Of a stretch of 64,000 nucleotides of DNA, positions 45,978-59,689 are shown piece after piece. Each line of letters begins with the position of its first letter. Position 1 is the first letter of the stretch. The DNA comes from Auanema rhodensis (Eukaryota > Nematoda > Chromadorea > Rhabditida > Rhabditidae): positions 5,828,001 to 5,892,000 of the forward strand of contig OZ059898.1 in the NCBI GenBank assembly GCA_964057225.1, read 5' to 3'. Below the pieces are notes generated by a model. The model was not told where the DNA came from. It saw only the letters and a list, made by a program, of their open reading frames with translations, and ran no database searches. A program made the translations under genes and the position numbers.

Positions 45978-48900
45978 TTATATCAAAGAGTTCTCGTCGT
46001 GCTCTGAAGAAACTTCATCATCAGAAACGGTTGTAGTGGTAGGGTTATTTGATTGGTGAGGATTGTAATTTGTTGGCATATAGCAGAGTCCTTGATGACA
46101 TGCTGGAGCTGTGGATGGACAATCAGAGCATCGAGCTTTATTTCCAGTAGCCCATGTGAAAGCAGGTACCTGCAAGAAAAATTAATTTTAATTGTGTTTT
46201 GTAATGTATATGTGATAAGGTTAGTGTGATTTAGAAATAAATAGTTAAAACTGAGAAATATATTGTATCAATTAACACTGAAATCATCTCTATATGTTTC
46301 GAAAGACATCCTATGCCACACTATCTTTATATTCACAATAATTCGGTTTTGTAATATAGGAAGAGTAGACAGATAGGCGACATCGTTTAAGAAAGATGAG
46401 CATGAAATGATCTATGAAGATTACTTCGACATCTGCCACTGCATTCTTTTCTATTCTATCTGACTCCTTCCTCTTTTTCTTTATATTTCCTTGTATCAAA
46501 CTCTCTGTTTTGCTTTCTATCACTATCTCTTTTTTTCCTACGCTCATTGTTCTAAATATTTCAACAAAATCAATCATTTTAAAATTAACCACAGACCAAA
46601 ATTGGCAATTTTGTAAAATTTTGGTTATTCACCTCAATGAAGTCGGTTGTAAAGGAAAATTGGAGGATTAGTATTCAAAATGTTATGTTATGATTAAGAA
46701 AGCACACACTCGAGATTATAAAGCAGCAAAGCAATAAGCTCAATTCCTAATGGCATCCGAATATTTTTAGAACCCTTGATTGAAAAGCATATTAGAAAAA
46801 TGAAACAGTTTTCGTTCGATAGCTGGATTTCATTAGGAATATGAGCTACGTAGAAATCAAATTGTATAGTATTTTGTAAGTCTAATGTTAGAGCAAACCG
46901 AAAACAATGTTATATTTTTGAGATAAGGAAATAGTTATTTGAAATCCAACTCAGCTGAATCACGGTAACATCCGATAACTCAGAAGCTGAATTTCAGAAC
47001 CGAAATAATAAATTTTGTGAGAATTTAGATGATTCAGATTAAGAGGTTTTGATTGATATGGTTACTATTACGAACCGCATAAAGCTGTCCAGATCCCGTC
47101 ACGAATACCGTATTTCCCTGTGGGTTGTAGTGGCAAACGAAGACGTTACGATGTCCTCTTCCCATAATGCCTTGAACGTCGCGACATCTACTGAATCCGC
47201 ATCCGACCAAATTAGTCTTAGCCCAAACAACCTGAAAAGCACATCAAATTAACCTGTGGAGAATTAATGTGATCAAGTTTAAGCTGATTTTCCTGCCCGG
47301 TTTTAACTATTTAAACGTTGGTTTAAAGTCTAATTAATATAATCACTTTGCACTAACTTTTTTTGAAAATTCAATGAATCCTTAATGTTGTTAATCTTTT
47401 TTATGTTCTCACGTTAGTTTCATCCGAACCCCCTCCAGAATCAAAAAAAAGTTGACCAAAGGACAAGATGGGCTACGGTACAGTTGATAGATACAACCAT
47501 GAAACAACCTTGATAATATCCTATCATTTCATAGAAGCGATACACAAAATACTCGAAGAATGTCATAAATACAGACAATATATCAATAACTTCTCAGCAC
47601 ATCGTTTTTGGCCTGAGAAAGAATTCAAATTCATAAAGCCTAACGATGTTTCTCTTGTTGTGTTTGTTTGGGTCAACATTCGAAAAATCGAACAAAATTT
47701 GCTGTTGATATGTTTCCAATTCTAATTCTCTCCTGATTGCGGCCAACGAAAATGAGAGATGAATCGTATTGTCATCCTGTAGTAATTGAATGACAAAATA
47801 AAAAAGAAGAAATAAGAATTCGAAAATGCTGGGAAAGATAAGAGAGCTGGACGCTACATGAGCGTCTTACGATATACCGTGTCTTCCAGAGCCACTCATT
47901 CACTTGATGTATAGTCGTTGAAACATTATGCGTGGGCGACGACGTTCTTATTTTCTTATTTAGACTTCAAGATTGGACACAGGAATGATGACGTAAGCGA
48001 AGACATCATTGTTTGAGATGGAAATTTTCAATTCATGATGTTTTGAATTAATCTTTAAGACATAAGTGAAAAACGTGTACTATTTCTAACAACCTAATGC
48101 ATGTGTACTACTTAGTTTGTTCTTAGAGTTGTTTTATTCTTAACAAAACAATTGTCAACAAGAAAAACACACTAAAACGCTGTTATTCAATTCTCTCGAT
48201 CTACCTCTTTATACTCTTTTAAACACTTAGGGTTTCTCTCCTAATGATTCCGGCAATATTGCCAGTTGATAGTCTCCACTCTGTCTCGTTGATACGGGGT
48301 TGACCGGAAGTTGTGCTGCTAGCAGACCAAGCGATTTCAATACTCTCAATTTCTGTTTTCTCTCGCTGTTCACTGCGAACTTTTCATCTTTCTATAATTC
48401 TCGTTTTCAAATGGCTAACTGATGATATACACATGGAAACAAGGCGAGGCAAAGTCAAGGTCGTGGGATAAGATGGACGTTAACGAATGAAAAGTCAAGA
48501 GAAAGAGTACTTAGAGGAATTTTTGAAAACATTTTATCTACAATGTATTTGGCTGTGTGCCAGTAAACATAAGATCTTAAACTATATGGAATGACTTTAT
48601 TTGGTTGTCATCTTGCCAGAACAATTGTCGTAAAGGATTCACCGAACCTCGACGTCACTTCCGGTTCTATCGAATAGCCCATCTGCACTGGTGATGATCG
48701 TCGTAATGATTCAGAAGCTCATTTTCGATTTTGATCAACACCTGCGACGAGTTTCAGCTATTTCCTTGAACATTAAAATATGTTCCTTCCTTTAAGGATA
48801 CTTGATATATGTAGATACGAAGAATAAATCAAGTAAAACCATCGTTAAAAAGAATATTTCTTTCCTTTCAAAGCATATATGGAAGAGCATTTAAGTCTTC

Positions 48901-50691
48901 AGTCAGACGATATCAAGAAGATCGTCTATAGCACATAAACCAAATGCAGGGCAGTTAGTATGATCACTTCAAAAATGATGGAACCAGGCTTATCATTTCT
49001 GTTTCTGCGATCATTCCTTGCATAGTTTGTGAATTGTTATAAACAAATCCAAAAGAAGTTCGACTTATTCCTAACGACAAAAACTATCATGGGAAAACAA
49101 CAGTTTTTAGCTAAACATCGTCAAGATGTCAAACGACATCTGATTACGATAATGACAAACCTGAACATAGTGTCCGCAGCAGTGCTTATAAGCATGGTTA
49201 CATCCACAGCGAGGATTGTGAACCTGAAATACGATGAATTATGATAACATATAATCTCTCATTATTTTGTAAAAATTGCCCAAATAACGTAAGGTGTCAA
49301 CATCTATTGTACTTTTCTTCGTTCTACTTTTTATTCTTAAAAATGTTGTTAAGTAGCTCAATGATCCCGAATCGAAAATAAGACTTGGATAATATACTCG
49401 ACACCAATCTAACTGGCACATCTGCCATTAAATATGGTTTTTAATTATATGTGAATACTTGAGGGAGAGACGGGAAAAATGTACCATTTTTTTGAAAAAA
49501 ACTGAGACCGACAGCCGAACTGAGACATTAAGATGGTAACTTATGATAGGGAGGAAACAGATGACAGACAATCAAACATTCGCCTTAAGCGCATAGATGA
49601 ATTAATTGATCGTCAATTTTTGTAAATTGAACAACTTTAGCTAATGAATAATGCTGTTGATGATGTCAAGAGATTGACAACACCTTCTGCATATTACCAG
49701 ACATACGAAGTCTTCGAAGCATTTTTCTGTTTGAATCCATTCAAAGCCGCAGCTGCTAGTTGTAGCCGAGCAAAACTGCAGACTGTCCTGGTTCTTATTT
49801 CCTAAGCCTATGTATAGACTTTTGACAGCTTCTTTTCATAAGAATAATGCAAATGTTTCAAAAGTTATTTTCAAGAAACTTGTTTGAATACAGAAAAGAA
49901 GTTGCTCTTATATTCAAGATAAAGATTGACGATAATTGGAAAAACATTTTACCTCATTGAACCAAATAGAGATAGCATCAGAATAGTTAGAGTATGGAGC
50001 CGCCCAAATATTTTCACCAACGTTCATTCTACCCCTTGAATGACGGAAATCACACGTATCAGCATGTCGTTGAGCAGATGCTGCCAATTCATCGGACCAG
50101 TAAAGCATATGCATATCAGTAGCCGGAACCTGAAAAATCAAAGATGTGATTCCCAAGTTTTGTTTACTATCCAGAGATGGATAAAATGAAGACCGGCTTT
50201 TAAGTGAAAGTTTGACTAATGCCAAAGTGCATCCGAAAATACAAGGAATGGATCAGAGTTCAGTTTTTTCCAAGTTTTTAGATCAAGATAATTAATAAGT
50301 TCAGGAGCATCGAACATCCTGGCCAAAATTCAGAAATAGGAAAAAAAATGATTAAAGAAAATTTTTAGAACATTGAACGAAAGAAAGAGAAATAAGTTAT
50401 TAAATGAATAATGTACAAACTTACTATGCGACGATATTTGTTGTGCTCATAAACAATCCATTTCTTCAAATACTCGTTCGGACGTTGAGAAGAAACCAGA
50501 AGATTGTTTGAAAACTGTTGGGTAGGGAAGTAATAGCCACGCTTCTCCCTCACGTGCTCTTCATTATTAACTAAAAGTTCGGCTTCCGAGGAAGGACCAC
50601 TATGACTGGTCTCGGCCTTTCCAGTCAGGTGTGGCACATTGTAAGCCGATACCAAAACGTGAAGACAGGAGATAACAAGTAGAGATTGCAT
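45978..50691 (-). CDS. lon-1: Secreted CAP/SCP-domain protein, LON-1-like
   Basis: Five exons, all joined in phase 0: 50691-50425, 50129-49953, 49223-49161, 47231-47076 and 46169-45978, giving 284 residues. The start has a signal peptide (SLLVISCLHVLVSA), then a pro-region with a possible furin site REKR near residue 50. The CAP domain starts at HNKYRR and includes both family signatures, GHYVQVVWAKT and FVCHYNPQGN, with cysteines around them and a Cys-rich tail (CSDCPSTAPACHQGLC). Tail and core resemble C. elegans LON-1, a CAP protein that acts in body-size control downstream of the Sma/Mab TGF-beta pathway; the match is from memory, so another CAP paralog is possible. Two introns are long (about 1.9 and 0.9 kb), unlike the short introns of neighbouring genes. 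Confidence 0.85.
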
Positions 50692-53600
50692 TCTGAAAAA
50701 GTTTTTTTGTTAATTAAATATGTTAGCAAAATCACTAAAACGGAAATAAAATGAGAGAAGAGTAATACATATATATGAACATGTATACCGATAATACTGA
50801 ATATATACAAATAAAGATTTAATTGTAATTAAAATAGGAATACTCAGAAGATTTGTAGTTTACTGAGTTGATAACATGTTGGCACAACCATCTGATAGGT
50901 AACTTTTGTTCGAAACCCCAAAGGTGGACCGCAACCTGCGCTACTACACCCCAGATGGCCAAAGTGGACATCCGCCCACACGAAGGTCGCTCTTCTTGCC
51001 CCCTCACACGTTGCCTATTATGTGCTGATGTCATAGAAGACAGTAGGACTAGAACACATCTATATTGAAATATCCTTTGAGCACCAACAACTAGTCAGAA
51101 GGTTTTAACTCGAATGAGATCTTTCGTATGTTTTTTGCATACGATATCCTGATGCTTTTGATATAGTTTTTGGAAAATAGATTAAGATAAAGAAAACAGA
51201 CTGGGATAGAAAAATGGAGGAAAAGAGAGAAAGCGAGAGAGAGAACTGATAGGATATGAGAATGAAAGATGAAAAAAGCAAAAGAGTAATAGAATGAAAT
51301 CGCGAGAGATAAATATAAAGAAAGAGAAAGAGAGATGTATTGAAAGGAGGGGTGGGCAGCGGGCGGGCAAGGTGGTACTGGCGAACACATTGGTTACGAG
51401 AGAAAGAGATGTGCTACTGAAAAACTTTTGAATAAAGTCTACATTTTCCTCGGAGACTATTTTCATTTAAAATACATTGAAACTATTCATGAAGCCGGTT
51501 GACCAAATATAAATTAGAATGACTTGTTTTAGGTCTCATCGTTTTCAAAATCGGAACACCGACGGAAAAAAATATTTTAAGTGACTCTACTAAAGCTAAT
51601 TGAGCCATATTCTTCACAAAAAACAAATTTCACAATGAAATTTGAAAATCACTTTCGTTCTATAAGTAAAAAGATATTGAAAGAAGATGCTGGATTAATT
51701 TGACCTAAATAGGCAACATAGTTCTTCTCATCTAAAAAGGCTGAAGGGATATCAAGTACATGCTTTAGATGACTTGATGTCAAGCTAGAATTCATAACCT
51801 TATTCACCACAGAATTGTGAACAAATTACGAACATGTTCAGGTTAACCTTTACACAACATAGCTGCGGCATCTTTGATAACGTTTTCGGAACAGTATCAT
51901 GCTTTTTTTTTAGTATGACGATATAACACTCTTTCAAGCTAATACAACTATTTTTTTCTGTTTTCGAAAATTACAAATGTTGGTTAAATAAATCTTCTCA
52001 CTGATGAAATTGTAGAAAATGATTGATAAAACACACTTTGTTAACAACTCTCTTTCTCTCTATTTCTCTTTCTCTTTTCTTACATTTTCTTTTTCTCTCT
52101 TGAGTATACTTGTACACTCCTACTTTCTCCCATATTCACTTTTTTCTTTTTCTCTCTCCTTCTTTCTTTTGTTAACATCTGCACAAGATGCACTAAGTGA
52201 TGATAGGGCATCGGAAGTTACGAGGACAGACAATTTAAAACATCAGAAGAGGAGAGGGTGAAAAATGAAAGGTAGAGTTCTTAAGTAATTCATTATATCA
52301 ATCCAAATAAATTTTCTAATTTTCCAAGGGTTCAAAATATGGAATAGAAAAATTTCACTAATTGATGAACGAGAGATAACTGGAAATAACAGAAACAATG
52401 TAAAAGAAAAAGAGCACTTTGGCAGAAAATAACTGAACCTCAAGAGTAACGCCAAAGAAAACGATAGAATCACGAACGATGAAGGCAAAAAGAAGAACAG
52501 TCGCTTTTGAATGGGATAGTAACGATATGATGACGACGAGAGAGAAGAGCGAAAGCTGGTAAATTGGAATCTTTATCCAGTACTTCGTGAACCATGATAG
52601 GTAGCTTCATCTACTTCTTGTTCATGTTGTTCGTCAACGTCTTCATCATACGAAACATTAAACTGTGGATTGAGATAGGCAACATGGAAAGAAGGCTGAT
52701 GCCGATAGACTGTCTACCTGGTAACGTATGTAGAAGAAAAAGGAAAGAGAGAAGCTGGGTGGGGCATCGGAAATAGAGAGAACTGGGGAAAAAATGAAGA
52801 GATAGATATCAAAACGATATACACAAAAGAGAAATGGCCACAACATGAATTATCAAGATAGAGACTAAGAAAAGAAGACGATCATCAACGACAAATATGA
52901 ATCTGAAGAAACAACTTTATATATTCACGACCGTCCGAAATTGTGCCTGGGTTTACCAGCAATAGCGCAGAAGAGATCCCACTCCTCCTAAATAGGCGGA
53001 GACTGTAAATCCAACACTTATTGGTGCCGGTCTTCTCTTCCGTTTTCTGACGTAAGCATGCAAGGCGGGAGCGTTGACGATCGTGAAATCACAAAGATGT
53101 CGCTGGGGTACGCCAACGTCGTAGCTAAGGTTTTTGCTATCGTCAACAGTGAAGTTATGCATCATACAAGAATGGTAATGTTGAAGGATCCTTTTATAAA
53201 GGCCTATTACCTAAAAGAGGAGACAAGGACCGCCCATTTGTCCGTAGGGCCAGGTTCAAATACCAATTGTATTTGAATAATCAAGAGATGGACTATGACC
53301 GTAACTCTAATACAATCACCACAAGAAGATGGCCATGATGTGCACTTTACCTACACGCCTCCTCTTCCACAAAGAGCGCTTGTCAACTTTAGCATTTTTG
53401 TTTCTTCCATTATCTTCTTTTTTTTCCACACATACTTTCTCAACACTATGGTTCCGCCTACTTCAGCCCAATTGCTGTCCCTCTTTCTTCAGCGTTTTTT
53501 CATTTTTAATTATCTCCATCTTTTTCAAATCTTGTGAATCACTTGCTACAATACTCTACTAGGAATCTTCCTATTTACAGATAATTATCTTCATCTAAGT

Positions 53601-54063
53601 TTAAATATCATTTGTTAGAAACAACCACTAAACAATCTGGTAAACTTCAGGTGCACTTTCATGCCAAAGATTATGATGAAAACTAACAGGAGATGGCGGA
53701 TTGTAGAAAACAGTGATGATTTTTGAAAAGCTACTTTAAATGATGTGAAAGGGAACGTTCCATCTTGTTACAATAGTGTACTATATGACGAATAGCAAAA
53801 CACTTAATGAATTCCATATTAAATAATATTTAATTTATTTATATTATGTATTAGAACTTTTGAAGTAAAGAGTATAATGCAATATTTCTAACGAGACCAA
53901 ATGGACAAGACATTTTTCACCAGGACATAGAGTTGATAAGAAAATATACAATATGTACAAAATCTAAGATATAATATATGATGCACGAGAGAAGCACTGT
54001 TCTCTTCGATTTCAAAACTTTTTTTGAATAAAAAATGAACGACAAACAACAATGAGTTGAGTA
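50692..54063. other. Long intergenic region with low-complexity tracts
   Basis: No gene is recognised. There are purine-rich tracts (GA-rich at about 51195-51350) and pyrimidine-rich tracts (about 52045-52180 and 53400-53530). Short open frames follow this composition bias. Part of the promoter of the CAP gene is presumably just right of 50691. Confidence 0.5.
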
Positions 54064-57000
54064 TTAGGCTACTATATGTATAGTATTTCGGTGAACTTGT
54101 TGAACTGAAGGTCTACAGCATATACAACAACAACAACAACAGAAACAAACACATGATACAAAGGCTAAAATATATGATATTGTAATGAAAATAAAAGCAA
54201 ACATGAAAGTTAATTTATCACAATAATCATCAGATTGGGGCGTCGAAAAATCAACATTACTATATGACCAATACACCCAGATTGATCCGGTTATAAACCT
54301 GAAACAGAATTTTTGAAATAAGTACTCAATGAAATATATGAAAATGATGAAGTTATTTTACAAACTTTTTGTAAAATTCAACGATAAAGTTAGAGAGACA
54401 TAAAGAATAGGAAGGACAAAAACTGATCAGAAGCCTTTGGTGATGAAATATGTCAGCAAAGGCTATCGAAATTCCAAAAACGCTATTCCTTTTTTAACTA
54501 AGATTCCTCAGACACGATGCTTTGATTTCATTCAGCCAACTGTTTTAAGGAACGTCTGTTGTTGGAGCTCGTTTGGACACTTAAAGGTGACGAAATGCGC
54601 GATAGATTCCAGTGGTTGAGAAGAATGTTTTACGCAACCACAACGACAACAGAAAAAGTTGCTGATGGAACGTGCTTTTGACCGATTAATCCCATTGCAA
54701 ATTGACACCGTGAAGAAATCCTGGCTATAGCAAGCACGACATCAACGACAGCTACAACAACGCACCAGGCCGTCACGGCGTCGCGAAGACTGCAACCCAA
54801 AAGACAATGTTGCAAAGAGTCATTCACTTCAGAATTTCTTAAAAAGAAGAGAACGACGCCAGAAAACAGATTCATGAGAGAAAATATTTTGATATGATTT
54901 AGATGCTGTTGATATTTAAGATATGTCTCCAGGTCTGCTGCATTCCTATCAACCGCTATCCTTTAATATTCGTGTTGTTTTTCCTAAAGATTGTAAGCCC
55001 ATTGGAAAGAATGGAATCTTGATTATTGGTCATTTACAGAGAAAACGGAAACGAGCAAGTGGATCACATGCGTTCTTCCTACGATTAGAACCTTGTTGAT
55101 TAGAAAAGAACACAATGTGGATAAAAAGTTTGGGTGATCAACTCCAGAGGGTTCTGGTTGTGCATACTTACCAAATGACGATGAAAACACTCAGCAAAGA
55201 TTCTACAAGACGAACTAGTATCGGCCAGTCACGGTTTGATTCCTGAAAACTGTAGTATTGATATACTTGTCTCAAAGAAGTTGCGACTTTCACACGATAA
55301 GCAAAGTTGATGCCACTTCGAAGAAGTGTACATGAGCCTGTTACTACAAGCCAAATAGGTATGTTGGAGTTGACTTGACAATTACTTTTATTCACTGCCC
55401 CAATAATAATCATAATGATAGGTATCAGATTTAGGAGACCAAGAACAACGGCAGCGGCAACTGAAAAAAACGTAAACTTCAAGAAGTTTGATTTTGATTT
55501 CTTGGAAAGTTTGCGTTGATAGCCAAAGAAGTTTCGTTAAACAACCAATTATTCTTCAATGTTTTTTGAACATTTTTGTGGAAAAGAGAATACTACAAAT
55601 AATTTTCTAGACCGGATATTGTTTCTATCATAAGAATCATTGGACCATTCTTCATCAATTTATTTTAATTTCAATTTTCAAACAGCATTTTTCCACGATA
55701 CACGCGTTATTTCAGAACAGCCAATTATAGAAATAAGAAACGGAAAACCTGTATAAATTATTCCGGGAAATATAAGTCATCTAGACCTTTTGAATCTTCT
55801 ACTCATAGATAATCAAATTATAGTTGTATGATTCATCAAGACAGCACATGACAGATGTAATATCTACTTCTACCTCCACAGCTATTCATTGAGAACGATC
55901 AGGGCCATTAACTTATCTTTTTCAGTCTGAAGTAGCCAGCTAGTCACCCACGCAGATGACATGCAATCATCTCACCAGGCTACGATCAAAACCAAACTCG
56001 AGAAAATAGGACCGCCACTTGAGGCGGATAGGAGAAAGGGAAATTGGAATACAGAGGATATACAGGTCTAATTTGAATTTGAAATCTATGAAATGCCTTA
56101 TGGGATCTTTCAACAGGAAAATATTCGAACATCAGAGTACAAGATGAAATTGAGTTAGGCATTACATAAAGCACAACTTGGACAACCGTCTCAGCCGAAA
56201 AGGACTTAGTGTATTATCACCAGACCAGCCATTTGTCTATCACTCTGTCAGATCAAAACGAGCCGCTGACACGAATGTCATTTACATTCTCATCAAAGCA
56301 TATCAGTTATCAGATGGTCTAAGAGACCTGGCCCACGTGTCATATACAGCCCTTGTTAGTGGATGAGATACAGCAAGACGTTTCTTTCCGTTTTCATGAA
56401 AAGCTAGACGTTTGCGGTAAATCATCTGTTTCGCTAAAAAATCGAACCGTGCAGAATAAGATCGTTTTTATGACATAGCTATCCAAGGCCTTATGAATGG
56501 TTCTCCATTTTACGATAGCTCTCACAACTATTTAACACAAAATAATAGGATCTTTAGAACTGGACAGCTTATCATATAATTTTTTTTTTAATTCTAGTTA
56601 AACTTTTACTTCTTATCTTATATATAATCTTAATTCGCTACAAGAACGGAGAGGGAGAGAGGGGGAGAGACAGATATAGAGAGAAAATAAGTTAGAGTAA
56701 GAGAGTAAGAGAATATATTAACATCTGAAATATTCTTCAAGAATAACTGAGGACGATACTTAACTTTTATACAAGTATTGGGGAAGCAGGAATCAAGATT
56801 ATTTTTAATTTTGTAATCACAATTTATAAGATATTTTAAATAGCATATACATTATACGAACGATTTAGGAAAAACAAGTCTGCATCTTCACTGTATTTCT
56901 AAATTGAATGAGCACTTTAAATCTTCAGTTCCTATTATTAAAGTACTTTTTTCTGGGCAACTTATCCAAATGATATTTCCGAAAAGGGAGATCATCAAAA

Positions 57001-57637
57001 TATAGCACCTGATAGGAATGAGAAAAAAGCGGAAGCTTTGTAATTAGGTATTACGACGATGTTCCCACGACAAGAAGCCTATTTTCATTTCTAAACAGCT
57101 TCGGCTAGAAGAAAACGAAAGCTGGTAATGTATCTAATAACATCTGACATATTCTCATCATCCTGGTAAGTCAATTTCAAGGTTCTTCAGGGATTTTAAT
57201 CATTTTTAATCAAAATTTTGTAAGACCTATAGAATCTCGCTGTAAAGCGGTTTAAAGATATCAATTTTTTGCCAATGCGATGATATAAAAAATATTTTTT
57301 TGAAACATCTGTATATGATAATTGAAATTCACATCAAGGATTTGAATGTAGATGATGAAAAAGAACCAGAAAAATCTCGAATATGAGATCACTTCTATGT
57401 GAAAATTAATGCAATGTACCTGTATTAGCAATTACATCAATTGCTTTTTTCACAAAACGTGCCAACCCCGACGGGGAATCTACACGGCGAAATTCGCCAT
57501 ACAATTCTTCATAAGATGGTGGACTGTCTAAAGTTTATTTTGTTCCAGAATTTAATTTCAAACATCGACATACAGTTCATTCCCTGGGCCTCGTCATATG
57601 ACGGGGGTAATTCAGGAGCTGAAGGATTGGCTGGCAT
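54064..57637 (-). CDS. TMEM272-like four-pass membrane protein with two PPxY motifs
   Basis: Four coding exons join in frame: 57637-57574, 57527-57420, 55460-55172 and 54298-54064, giving 231 residues. The cytosolic N-terminus carries ELPPSYDEA and a second SPPSYEEL, both PPxY motifs that typically bind WW domains of NEDD4-type ubiquitin ligases. Hydrophobic segments follow: VLGLLNLIPIIMIIIGA, IPIWLVVTGS, a segment VRLVESLLSVFIVIWFITGS, and a last one ending in a run of cysteines (FCCCCCCICC). The order and the CQVNSNIPIWL segment fit the TMEM272-like family of uncharacterised proteins, many of them from nematodes. Intron 2 is about 2 kb (55461-57419) and holds no recognisable gene. A 5' UTR exon or trans-splice site upstream is likely but not identified. 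Confidence 0.8.
55461..57419 (-). other. Large intron of the TMEM272-like gene
   Basis: Nearly 2 kb between coding exons 2 and 3. It contains a (GA)n-rich run at about 56645-56710 and only scattered short open frames. I see no RNA gene or mobile element. Confidence 0.55.
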
Positions 57638-58062
57638 TTTCTCGTTTTCTGGTCTGAAAAGCAAAAAAATAAAGAAATAAATCTGTTCAATGCTCCTGTT
57701 CGCTACTGATTTTGAAATCAGCGAGGCCACCTCCAATGAAGGAAAATGAAAATTTGCTAAGGTAATGACGTGTCCATTACAAGTGCAATCGGATGAGAAA
57801 GTACAAAACACATTAAAGACAAATATTTGAATGGTTCAGGGACCAGTTTAAATTTGAAAAAAAAAGTTTCTTTATAACATAGATGTACTGAGATAATTGG
57901 GGCAACATACTTAAAAACAAGTGAAGTGCTCATCCACAAAACATTGAAAGGTGCGTTTAATATGCACTTTTCAGCATTATATCATTTCAAATCATAAAGA
58001 AAAACACAGTTAAAATATTAGTCAGTGAAAAAAATGTAAAAAATAAGTTATAATAAAATGAA
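57638..58062. other. Spacer between the EAPP-like and TMEM272-like genes
   Basis: About 425 bp of AT-rich sequence between two genes on the same strand. The short distance would allow an operon with trans-splicing, but no spliced-leader acceptor could be assigned with confidence. Confidence 0.4.
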
Positions 58063-59469
58063 CTATGAATATCCAGCAAGAACATTAAAAAAATGGTAAA
58101 CTTCATCCTGATCACATACGGCTACTTTAGTTCCACATCGTACGCATTTGACAGGGTGGAATAGATCAGTAGAATTTATCTGAAACATTCTTTGGGAAAT
58201 GAGCAGAAGAGGATAATCAACTGACCTTATCAGTAGCGAATCCCATTTTTCTCAATTTCTCCCTCTCACGTTTTTTCTCCTTACCCGTTTTTTCAATTTT
58301 AAGATTTTCTTCTGCATCTACTATACAGTTTTCAACAAACATTGCCCTGCATTCAGCAATTAATAACCAATTTGCAAGTTAAATGTACCTATATTGATCC
58401 TTATATATTTCATGTCGCTGACAATCCCTAGTCAACATTAACATGCAACCAGGACAGGATAGAACAGCATCTGACCCATCATCAATCTTAGCTCTTAAGG
58501 GCAAAGAAAGTGAAACTTGATCATAACAAAGACTTACGAAGCTCTTTTTTTAGTCAACCCACTGCTAGACAATTCACTCTTACTACCTCCCTTTCTTTCG
58601 ACATTTTTTTGTTGAACCCAACGTTCATTATCATCGTCTTCATCAGTATCATAAAACTCTGGAGGTTCCTGCACATTAATATCATATCTCAAGATTATGT
58701 GATTGTAACTCACGTCGTCTATAGCCTTTTTTCGATCTTTAGCCATTTTTCTAATTGGGTTTTCCTCATCATCATCATCAACATCATCATTATTATTCGA
58801 ACCATCGTCTGTTTTAGGTTCTGCCTTTGATTTCTTTAGGGGAGATTTTCTTTTCAAGCAGGACTAAATTTGCTGAATTATTACATCAACAAAAGAATAG
58901 CAACCTTCAAAGGGGATGTTGTTAAAGAAGTTGAAGGTTTACTTTCGTCACATTCTAAAAAAATTATAATTTAAAACTGAAAGATCACGATGTATACCCA
59001 TATCTTCATCGTTAGCAGGTTCTAGGTCCGGGATGTCTTCTTCCACTTTAGGAAGTTCAATCTGGAGATTTTTCTGCATATTGTTGGTCATGTGTTCATT
59101 GGCGTATTCTGACATACCACGATCCAGCTCTTCCTCCATGTCGCTTTCAAAGTCAGATTTCTTTCCTGGACTCAAAATTGATATAAAAGATCACTTGTCA
59201 TTGTCATACTCTGCCTTTTTCCTTTTTTTTTCTCACATTCTGTGCTTATTCCAGCAATCTTTTTCAACTCCTTTTGAAGTTCATCATCGGAACTGAAAGC
59301 AGGTCATAAAGAGAAGTCCGAAAATTTGTATTTGTTATTTTATTTCACATTCTCAAGAACAACATCCATTACGCGTTCAGCCATCAAAACTTCTTCCCAA
59401 ATATTAACCGGTTTCTCATACGGGGCTAGACGAACTGGCGCCCATTTGAATGTCTCTGTCTCCTGATAT
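58063..59469 (-). CDS. EAPP-like protein (E2F-associated phosphoprotein family)
   Basis: The clear exons are 59170-58998, 58954-58905, 58863-58714, 58668-58538, 58493-58389, 58346-58226 and 58179-58063, all joined in frame to a TAG. Middle exons are acidic and lysine-rich ([17 protein letters not shown]). The C-terminal part holds the conserved EAPP core: [47 protein letters not shown] and the ending [14 protein letters not shown], with paired cysteines likely to bind zinc. Human EAPP is a nuclear protein that modulates E2F-dependent transcription. Two more exons upstream (around 59469-59350 and 59296-59210) are coding-like, but their borders do not resolve cleanly. The protein is longer at the N-terminus than I expect for EAPP. 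Confidence 0.8.
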
Positions 59470-59689
59470 ATTTAGTCTCTCAATCCTCTAACCTCGATAA
59501 GGTTACGCCGGAAACAATCGACTATAATCGATCACAAATACTTTAAAAGATGATATTGAATCAATTCAGCTAACCAACTTGCACATAATAAAAATTTCTT
59601 AATTATAAGTTGGATAGATTAGGATTACGATAGGGATATTCTTCGAATCGTTCAACCTTATTGGTGCATATTTTACTATATACAAATAC

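Noticed and set aside
50880..51030. Possible tRNA-derived SINE on the minus strand
   Set aside because: A weak A-box-like TAGCGCAGG and a B-box-like GGTTTCGAAC lie close together, but no cloverleaf, tail or target duplication can be drawn, and I found no clear second copy.
51182..51470. Minus-strand open frames rich in Ser, Leu and Phe
   Set aside because: They follow a GA-rich low-complexity tract and have no domain or splice context.
53200..53280. B-box-like GGTTCAAATACC on the plus strand
   Set aside because: There is no matching A box or acceptor stem, so it is not supported as a tRNA or SINE.
58510..59296. Plus-strand open frames opposite the EAPP-like gene
   Set aside because: They are antisense to well-supported exons with family motifs and have no motif of their own.
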